Positions 57,201 through 64,000 of a DNA stretch of 64,000 bases are shown here, one piece after another. The stretch is taken from the NCBI GenBank assembly GCA_947683425.1, contig CANTUQ010000073.1, positions 17,384,001 through 17,448,000 of the forward strand, written 5' to 3'. The stretch is from Excoecaria cochinchinensis (Eukaryota > Streptophyta > Magnoliopsida > Malpighiales > Euphorbiaceae). How positions within the stretch are numbered: position 1 is the stretch's first letter; each line of letters opens with the position of its first letter. A model generated the notes under the pieces. It searched no databases. It saw nothing but the letters and a program-made list of their open reading frames with translations, and was not told the DNA's origin. The translations under genes and the position numbers were made by a program.

Positions 57201-57524
57201 TTACATCCTTCTCCTTCTGCGGTATATTTCCCTGATGGCCTTAACCTTATCCGGGTCAATCTCAATTCCCCTTTTACTTACTATGTGTCCCAGGAGCTTC
57301 CCTGAGGTAACACCAAAGATACACTTTTTAGGATTTAACCGCAGGTTGTACTTATCTATCCTTCGAAAAAAAATTTCTAAGGCTTCAAAATGACCTTCTC
57401 TAGTGGCTGACTTGATCATCATGTCGTCCACGTATACCTCCACTTCTTTATGGATCAAGTCATCCAGTATTTTTGTTGCCATCCTCTGATAAGTGGCTCC
57501 TGCATTTTTCAGGCCAAAAGGCAT
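57201..57524 (-). pseudogene. Tat2 reverse transcriptase, palm with YVDD
   Basis: The frame starts MPFGLKNAGATYQRMATKIL, followed by EVEVYVDDMMIKS with the two catalytic aspartates, HFEALEIFFRRIDKYNLRLN and GKLLGHIVSKRGIEIDPDK. It is separated by a stop near 57573 from the fingers region. It ends in a frame change near 57201 (IYRRRRRM). Confidence 0.9.
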
Positions 57525-57572
57525 TGCCCGATAAGCATAAGTCCCCCATTCCGTGATGAATGCGGTCTTAAT

Positions 57573-58934
57573 TCAATCAATTATTTTATTGAGAATTTGA
57601 TTGTAGCCCGCATAACGATCTCCAAAGCTATACATCTCGCAAGCAGCGGCGCTGTCTATCAGCACGTCTATATGGGGCAATGGAAAGTCATCTTTTGGAC
57701 AGGCCTTATTCAAGTCCCGATAATCTACGCATACCCTTACTTTGCCATTCTTTTTGGCTATAGGGACAACATTGGCCAACCAAGTCGGATATTGCACCTC
57801 AACTAGAAACTTGGCTTTGATTTGCTGGCGAATCTCCTCTTTCACTTTCTCCGCCCATTCTGGTATAAGCCTTCTCAACTTCTGCTTAATAGGTTTATGG
57901 TCTGGATAGGTGGGAATAGCATGCTCCGCAACCTCCCGATCGATTCCTGGCATATCTTTGTAGGTCCAGGCAAAGACTTTTTCATATTTTTTTAAGATTC
58001 TCTCAAATTTTTCTCGTTCTTCAGGAGTTATATTTGATGCTATCAAAATTTCTTTTGGGTTTTCTATGGTTCCAAGATTAAATGGAGTAGCATCAGTTGA
58101 ATAAATATCAAATATGGATGGATGATCATGATCATGAATAGTGAAATCATCGGAAACATCACACAAGTAAGCAAAATCATTCAATTTATTAATAAGATTG
58201 AAATTGTCATTAACATCATTGAAAAGTTCTGGAGCAAAAAGAAAATCTAAACTATCCTCCTCTTCCTCCTTTGCTGGCGTATCTGCCGCGGTCGATGGTC
58301 CTGCATCACTTCGGCTCTTCAGAGGCTCCCCAATCAACTCTTGCATGGTTTCCTCTACCTTCGCCTTCCCTTTCAGCTGGGCGGCTACCGTTTTCTCAGT
58401 CATCACTTCTTCAGGCATCTCACAGTCCCAAATTGTCTTACTGGTCATGATTTCTTCGTCCCAAAAGCCCTCTGCTGGCTTGATCGATCCAATGTCCCAT
58501 TCATAGACATCATTGAAAACCTCGAACCCCGGCACAATTCTTCCATCTAGCCACTGTGGTTCCTCTTCCCCTGTATAGGCACATGCTGTGTTTGCTGGCA
58601 CAAAAGTCTTCCAAATATGAGGAATTTTGATTTTTGACTTCTCACCCCTCTCTACAACACCTGTGTATCCTAGGCCCCTTCTGTCCTTTTGGCCCTTGGT
58701 GGTAACAGCTGTTGGCATCCCCTGAGAATTCTTGCCCATTCCTGTGCCTGGGAGGAATGACATCTTTTTCATCATATTCAATACCTGGGGGCTTTCTTCC
58801 TTCTGCTCTTCTTCGCCTATCATGGCAACATGAAACCCATTAAACGGCTGCTTAGCTATCTCCAGCACTAAAACCTGATTCTCCCGTGCAGCCTTTATAG
58901 TCACAATCTGGCCTTCGTGAGGTATCTTTACCAT
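57573..58934 (-). pseudogene. Tat2 G-patch-like segment, linker and RT fingers (453 codons open)
   Basis: From the N-terminus: a segment after protease (MVKIPHEGQIVTIKA), a glycine-rich stretch at about residues 55-95 (MMKKMSFLPGTGMGKNSQG ... DRRGLGYTG) that resembles a G-patch, an acidic linker, then RT (IPTYPDHKPIKQKLRRL, EEIRQQIKAKFLVEVQYP, NGKVRVCVDYRDLNKACPKD, SFGDRYAGYNQI). G-patches bind RNA and occur next to protease in some retroviruses and in Tat elements. It stays open over 1.36 kb, then stops near 57573. Confidence 0.85.
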
Positions 58935-58958
58935 CTGGTGCAGTGTAGAGGGGACTCC

Positions 58959-59399
58959 TCACAACTTATGAAACCATGGTCTGCCTAGCAAAGCTGAGAA
59001 ATTGGCGGGTATAAGCAGCACCACAAACTCTACTTCTGACTTTACCGGTCCCGTCTTCACCACTGCTGTGAATGTCCCCGAAGCCTGCCTACGTGAGTTG
59101 TCATATGCCGTGATGGTAAGATCAGATTTTGCCAACATATCCTCTGTTACCCCAAAAGCTGCCATTGCTACCTGTGGGCACACATTTATCGAAGAACCAT
59201 CATCTACCATTACACAGGAGGTGTACTTTTGGTTAATCTGCGCCCATATATACAGAGGGCAATTATGATTGCGGCCTTCTGCCGGCAAATCAGCATTGGT
59301 AAAAACAACATTTTCCCCTGATCCTCCTTTCACTACATCCAGAAGTTCTGTAGGCGAGATGGTTGTTGCCACAGTTGCTTCGCACAAAGCTTCTACCAC
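58959..59399 (-). pseudogene. Tat2 aspartic protease
   Basis: The frame has a CPLYIWAQINQKYTSCVMVDDGSSINVCP block with the D-D-G-S active-site triad of Tat proteases at about residues 63-66, a TITAYDNSRRQASGTF flap region, and the closing LLGRPWFHKL. A TGA at 58959 follows directly, at a CpG-type site, before the G-patch-like segment. It would cut the polyprotein. Confidence 0.85.
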
Positions 59400-59420
59400 C
59401 TTTTGTCTATGTGATGGTGA

Positions 59421-59822
59421 CTATCTCAGAAGATCCCATATTGAAATCTGAGCAGGCGTCTTTTTCAGTTGCTTAACAATTGGATCTTCTTTCGGCTCCT
59501 TTCCCCTTCTGCCCTCAACCGTCTCTTGGGGCTTCTTAACTTCCGGGGCTACTCTTCCACTCCGAGTCATGGCTCCCACTTCCCTCCTCTTTGGCTCTTC
59601 TCCTTCCTCCTCCGAATCCCATAGGTCGGAAAATACTTCAGAATCATCATTTTGAGTTCCATTATCATCAGTGGACCAGCAATCGATCACTGCAGCGAGA
59701 AGCCCTTCTTCACTCCCCTCGTAGAGGTTTGTGACAGCAGTGTGGATATCGTTGCCGTATAACTCCTTCAACACAAAGTTCTCGGGCAAACTAGACCCGA
59801 TCATATTCACTGGCGGAGGCAT
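59421..59822 (-). pseudogene. Tat2 gag-protease linker
   Basis: The frame starts MPPPVNMIGSSLPENFVLKE, has an acidic stretch (SDLWDSEEEGEEPKRRE) and ends in TPAQISIWDLLR, a block that comes before protease in Tat elements. A TAG separates it from protease. No enzymatic domain is seen. Confidence 0.7.
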
Positions 59823-59843
59823 GTTATTGTACCCAACTTTCTT

Positions 59844-60077
59844 TTAACCCCCTCTCTTCTCTCGGTTTGTGATCTGCTTTGAGTCAATCAAATCCTGAAT
59901 TGCGTGCCTCAAAGTCCTGCAGTTATCGGTTGTATGTCCAGTGTGCTGATGATATGCACAATACTCCTCATCCTTATGCCCTGGCGTGCCTTGAGTTTTA
60001 GATGGTCTGGGTGGCAAAGGCTGCAGCTTACCTTCCTTCATCAGTCTTCTCAGCACCCATGATAAAAGACCTCCCAA
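59844..60077 (-). pseudogene. Tat2 gag C-terminal Cys-His motif
   Basis: The frame overlaps the end of gag in another frame. It has the Tat-type motif YCAYHQHTGHTTDNCRTLRH (Cys-x2-His and His-x5-Cys), which replaces the usual zinc knuckle, followed by AIQDLIDSK. A one-base shift near 60070 separates it from gag. Confidence 0.75.
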
Positions 60078-61503
60078 GGTTGGAAAAATGCCTCAGGGTA
60101 GTGTTCGCAGCTGACACCTTAGCAGTCTTCCTTGTACCATTGGCGGAACCTGATGGTCTACTGGCCCCCTGGCTAGTGCTACCCCTCTTGGGATAGTTCT
60201 CATTACTTGCTTTCCTAACAAGGTACTCTCCCTCGGCCTCAATGGCGATGTCCTTCAGCGACTCCCAATCCTTCAGTCCTTTCATCCTTAATCCCTCTCT
60301 CAAATACAGGCTCGCATTTTTAATGAATAGTCGTATTTGATCCTGAGTATCTGGTTTCCTCTTCATTTCCATCACCCGATTCCTCCACCGGGTTAGATAC
60401 TCGTGGAAGGACTCACCCCCCTTTTGCTGTAACAACTCCAGGTCCTTCAAGGTTACCTCCATCCTTGTACTGTAGTCGTATTGCTTTAAAAACTCCTCCG
60501 TTAATAAATCCCAGTCTTCTTTAGTTCGGCGATCGAGCCCGTGGTACCAATCCACTGCCGGGCCCGTCAAGCTCAAGCAAAAGTACTCAATCTTCTGTTT
60601 TTTCGTCAAAGTGGTGCCCTTCATCACCAGCAAATACTGCTTTATATGTGCTGGGGGATCAGAAGTACCGTCAAACTTCGGCACATCCGGCATTTTAAAG
60701 TTCATTAGGACTAGATCCTCTCCTTCTAACTGCTTGTCCTCGGGGTTCACTCCTCGGCCCTTCGTCAACATTCTCGTCATTGCTTCAAATTTCTCTTCCA
60801 TCTTCCTCCAGATGGCCTCTTCAATTTGAGGGGCTTTCCCTTTCTCAGACATACGTTCCTCGTATTCTTCATCTTCCCCATCATTATCCAGCCTTGTGAC
60901 AGGTCTTCCCCTCTGTGCCCCCGAAGTAGTAGCTCTTAGGTTCACAAGTGGCGGGCGAGTTTCCTCTTGTGGGTCCTCTTTGACCTTCTCCCTTTCATTA
61001 TTTCTCATAGGAGGAGGTTGTGGGTTCTGCGGGGCCGCTTGCTGACCCATTGCGGCTATATTTGCCATCATTCGGTTCTCAAATTCTTCCAACCTTCGGC
61101 CCACTTCCTCTGCTATCATTACCCTGGTGGCCTCTGCCCCTCTCGGTGAGTTTGCCATTTCTTCGGGTACAGAAAACTGATCTGAAGTAGCGTAACTGGT
61201 TTCAGAAGAAGTGTCTGGATACTCTACCCTTTCCAGTAACTCAAAGAACGGATTTCTGCGTAGGCGCCCCCGAGACCCTCTTGTCCACCTAGGCGAATCT
61301 ATAATGGCTGAAAAACACAAGGGATCAAGATGATGCATGACTGTGCTAAAAATGCATGATCGTGCTATGCAACACTCACAAGCCACATGCAAGCACATAG
61401 GTCCTTCCAACCTTATTACTCCCGCACACGAGGTCATAGTCTCTTTACTAGGTGGGATTGGCCTATGGGTCATCTGGGGACTCGATGAACACGTATGGTG
61501 CAT
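60028..61503 (-). CDS. Tat2 gag
   Basis: The frame of 491 codons is open. The more likely start is the in-frame ATG at 61158 (MANSPRGAEATRVMI), because the stretch before it is leader-like. The capsid fold is seen as VPKFDGTSDPPAHIKQY, CLSLTGPAVDWYHGLD, FLKQYDYSTRMEVTLKDLEL and GESFHEYLTRWRNRVMEM, typical of retrotransposon gag. A coiled, charged N-terminus precedes it. The last 10-15 residues (GAEKTDEGR) are out of frame with the Cys-His motif at 59844-60077. Gag forms the particle that holds the RNA. Confidence 0.85.
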   Translation of the reverse strand: MHHTCSSSPQMTHRPIPPSKETMTSCAGVIRLEGPMCLHVACECCIARSCIFSTVMHHLDPLCFSAIIDSPRWTRGSRGRLRRNPFFELLERVEYPDTSSETSYATSDQFSVPEEMANSPRGAEATRVMIAEEVGRRLEEFENRMMANIAAMGQQAAPQNPQPPPMRNNEREKVKEDPQEETRPPLVNLRATTSGAQRGRPVTRLDNDGEDEEYEERMSEKGKAPQIEEAIWRKMEEKFEAMTRMLTKGRGVNPEDKQLEGEDLVLMNFKMPDVPKFDGTSDPPAHIKQYLLVMKGTTLTKKQKIEYFCLSLTGPAVDWYHGLDRRTKEDWDLLTEEFLKQYDYSTRMEVTLKDLELLQQKGGESFHEYLTRWRNRVMEMKRKPDTQDQIRLFIKNASLYLREGLRMKGLKDWESLKDIAIEAEGEYLVRKASNENYPKRGSTSQGASRPSGSANGTRKTAKVSAANTTLRHFSNLGRSFIMGAEKTDEGR

Positions 61504-62070
61504 GGTGAAAATCCGGCAGCATAAGCTCTCTTAACTAATGCACAGGCGGATGGTTTATGATCATTATGTATCTAGGCAATCCAAATAAGTCATCTTGGGC
61601 CTATCGGGGCATCAAAGCCTTTGATTAGGTGACCAGTCAAACTATCTGGGCTTGTCCAATACATAATGATCCATACAACAGGCATAGTATTAAGGTTCAT
61701 ACCACTTAGGGGGAGTAACTATTTCCACTACATGAGCTTTAGTCAAAGGGTGGTGTTACTTTAGGGCTACCCAAGCATGGTCCCTGCCGACGGGTCTAGC
61801 TCATCACGAGCGTAACGACCGATTGGGTCTCCATTTAATATAACATGACGGTACGAGGCTCGGGCTGGTGATTATCCTTAACACTTCCCTAAATTGAGTG
61901 AAAATAAGGTCGTGCTTCGGGAAAGCACCGGGGCTAAAAGAGGGACCAAACTAGCATAGATCGAAGGCTCTAATGCGATGCAATGCAGTTTTGAAAGAAG
62001 GTGAAATTTTTAAACTAAAACTCTATTATAATTTTTAATCAAGGTACTTTCGAATTGAAGTCTCGAGTGT
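61504..62070 (-). other. Tat2 5' leader
   Basis: Between PBS and gag, with no ORF of note. Short repeated pieces such as GGCCTATCGGGGC and CTCATCACGAGCG occur. Nothing else is recognised. Confidence 0.6.
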
Positions 62071-62089
62071 GTCCCCAGTGGAGTCGCCA
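62071..62089 (-). promoter_or_regulatory. Primer binding site of Tat2 (tRNA-Arg)
   Basis: On the minus strand TGGCGACTCCACTGGGGAC, one base after the LTR end, complementary (one mismatch) to the 3' end plus CCA of a plant tRNA-Arg. Ogre/Tat elements are known to use tRNA-Arg. Confidence 0.85.
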
Positions 62090-62090
62090 C

Positions 62091-63276
62091 TGTGACGCGT
62101 GCCGAACCTCGCGGCCACCCGAAAGCCCGCTTTAGGGCGATCAGGAGAGGTTCATAAAAACTTGTAAGGTATTTATAAGCTGCGTCTATTTTGGGCAACA
62201 ATGAGGTTTCTTGGAGTCGCTACCCAATAGAACATTGGGAAGGGTCGTCTAGCCTCAACGAGCCTAAGACGGCGCATACATATCGATCTTGGGCTAGCCA
62301 GAGATATTTTAGAGGCCTCAGCCTCTACCCCCTAGAGCCTAGGATTGTAAATTTAAGCCTTTTGGTGGGACTCAAGAGGTGTCTTGGAAGTCCTAGACCT
62401 CTCGCCTCACTAAGCCCCAAAGACCAGAGTGAGTTCGGGACTTCTCATTTATTTGTACCTTGATTAAAATTATAAATAAGTTTTGAATTTTATTATTTCA
62501 CCATCTTTCCACAAGATGCATTTTAATTAAAGGCACAATCATTCACGTCAAAAGCGGTAAATGGAAACAAAAATCAAAATAAGACATTAAAAAAATATAT
62601 TACAATAACACTAGGAGCAGAATACAACTCCCATTTGTAAAAGTGCAATACATGCATAAAACGGGGTATTCATTGGAATGAGGACATTGGTCCTACCATG
62701 CATATTTTATTACAAAAATGATTTTTCATGAAGCATCAATTTTAATGGCTAAAACGGGACATTGGTCCACAACTTCCGAGAAAATCCCAAAGTTAATTGT
62801 TAGAAAGCTTTTGGCCTTTTTTCTTTAACGACATTAAAACCATTTTCATAATAACATGAATGAAAGGTAAGGGTAAAGAAAGAACCCGAATGGAAGTCCT
62901 CAGACTAGAGCAACCACCATCTTTCAGAACTCCAACTCCAAATGATCAGAAAATAACTCATAGGGATAAACACATTAACATCAAAAGCGTGAATAAAAAT
63001 AAAAATAAAAGAACGAGAAACTCTAACAGAAATAAGTTCAAAGATGAAATTTATAAATTAAAAACATCCTGTACTGTGCCAGCGGCTGTCCCTAGTATGG
63101 GGAAACAAGTAAAAAAGAAAAACTTTCAGTTCTTTTGTAAAAGATTATAAAACAGAATAATAAAATATAAAAAAAATTAATGTAAATCAAATCAAATTAT
63201 ACAAATATTAGTCCAGAGTGTTTACCCTCGGATTTTACCTTTTAAGGCCAGTGTCGAATGATTTAAGTCCCCGTAT
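62091..63276 (-). repeat. 5' LTR of Tat2, 3' part (cut by element I)
   Basis: It aligns with 35789-36984 of the 3' LTR. It is broken at CCGTAT, where the 3' LTR continues ACTTCG. The remainder lies beyond the window. Confidence 0.88.
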
Positions 63277-64000
63277 TGTAACACCCCAACTCATACGTGG
63301 GCGAACTCATCCGCAAGGGAGTAGGAAGCCGTACGAGTAGGTGTGTTCCGGACAGAAGCGAGACAAAGCATACAAAAATACGGAAGAATTTAAAACTTGA
63401 GGAGTAGAATTGGACATGCATACATCGCAAACGCGCATACACTAAGCAAAAGCATACAGTTGTGTAAGCTTACAAGCATACAACAGAAGTTATTCTCAAT
63501 ACATCTCTACATAAATATTTACATGACCCAGAATATTACATAAGTATCTTTATATATTATTACATATACATTTTATATAGAAATACAAAATTCAAAAGCT
63601 GGACAAAACACAAACTTCGGGCTCCTATGTGGCCGACCATTGCAGATGCGTAACTCGAACAAAAGCAAACCTGCCACCTGCACGGGGAAAAGAACCCGTG
63701 CTAAGCGATAACGCTTAGTGGGGAAAAAGCACAAAAATATAGACGACCATTCACAACGGTCGCCAAGGCATACCACATACATGAAGGTGAATACATAAAA
63801 TCCTGACAGATAAATATACATGCTTGTATAATATAGCCATGCACTCAAATGTTCTTAACCACACTCATACACTCATATTATTAACACACCCAATTATTAT
63901 GCCAAAATCATTATATTTATCCAAACATATTTTTGTTATGCCAAAAGTTATAATCCAGCCCAAACCCAAGAGATGATGTCAAAACACCACACTTCCACTG
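63277..64000 (-). repeat. Element I: end of a minus-strand Tekay-like LTR
   Basis: It starts TGTAACACCCC (minus: ends GGGGTGTTACA) with left flank CGTAT. The minus strand shows the hairpin CTAAGCGTTATCGCTTAG (63701-63718), the CACGGG..CCCGTG pair and GCAGGTGGCAGG, closest to the E/F type. It runs off the window. Confidence 0.8.
63701..63718 (-). other. Conserved LTR hairpin (I)
   Basis: Minus-strand CTAAGCGTTATCGCTTAG, identical to that of LTR D. Confidence 0.75.

Larger units (their letters stand above)
35789..63276 (-). mobile_element. Tat copy 2: nearly full-length Tat-lineage Ty3/gypsy element, minus strand
   Basis: Read on the minus strand it has a 5' LTR (63276-62091, cut by element I), tRNA-Arg PBS, gag, protease, RT, RNase H, archaeal-type RNase H, integrase, then an antisense ORF, a divergent promoter, a sense accessory ORF, a tandem array, PPT and the 3' LTR (37907-35789). 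The second RNase H and a long 3' region with extra ORFs are features of the Tat lineage (Grande, Retand and Ogre relatives). Element F (41123-51775) splits the accessory ORF. The left flank is CAACC (35784-35788); the right flank is beyond the window. Without F it is about 16.8 kb. Confidence 0.88.

Overview
This window contains no host gene that I can support. It is a deep nest of LTR retrotransposons from a large, repeat-rich plant genome. The evidence is: Ty3/gypsy polyproteins of two plant lineages (Tekay/Del-type chromovirus and Tat), LTRs of 2-4 kb, a tRNA-iMet primer site in the chromovirus-like elements, a tRNA-Arg primer site in the Tat element, AT-rich sequence and many CAG/CGA-to-stop transitions of the kind expected in methylated heterochromatin. 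The species cannot be named from sequence alone.

Layout. (A) 1-5374, plus: 3' part of a decayed Tekay-type chromovirus (RT, RNase H, integrase, chromodomain, polypurine tract) with its 3' LTR at 3253-5374. It is inserted in Tat copy 1. (Tat1) 5375-8875 and 14208-15560, minus: relic of a Tat element with the start of a sense accessory ORF, a divergent promoter, an antisense plant-mobile-domain-like ORF (6849-8292) and the integrase-to-RNase H part of pol. It is split at 8876-14207 by minus-strand LTR material (C), which is itself split by a solo LTR (B, 8917-11223, target duplication GTATA). (H) 15561-19564: fragment of another element with an Athila-type accessory ORF. (G) 19565-35788: non-coding minus-strand LTR sequence, split by solo LTR D (20786-23298) and by element E (24387-33481, duplication TGTAA). 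E has two 4,115-bp LTRs around only 865 bp of interior. (Tat2) 35789-63276, minus: a nearly full-length Tat element with 3' LTR, PPT, a 12-copy 52-bp tandem array, sense accessory ORF, divergent promoter, intact antisense ORF, integrase, archaeal-type RNase H, RNase H, RT, G-patch-like segment, protease, gag, tRNA-Arg PBS and 5' LTR. Element F (41123-51775, duplication TCCAG) sits in its accessory ORF, and F's 5' LTR carries a solo Tat-type LTR (44397-46346, duplication GTATG). (I) 63277-64000: start of a minus-strand LTR inserted in the Tat2 5' LTR.

Themes. The Tekay-like LTRs A, B, D, E and F share one modular plan: a leader intron of about 115 bp with a CTT run, a short exon with a conserved KGKEK reading frame, a cluster of short perfect palindromes whose sequence differs by family, a GATCAGGTCC block, and a CTAAGCGTTATCGCTTAG hairpin followed by CCGTGCAGGT. 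E and F look like short non-autonomous derivatives; E keeps only an N-terminal piece and the nucleocapsid zinc knuckles of gag. In Tat2 the antisense accessory ORF (382 aa across one intron) is open while the sense pol around it is full of stops.

Limits: boundaries come from reading TG...CA ends, target duplications and copy-to-copy comparison by eye. Lineage names rest on motif recognition, not on searches.
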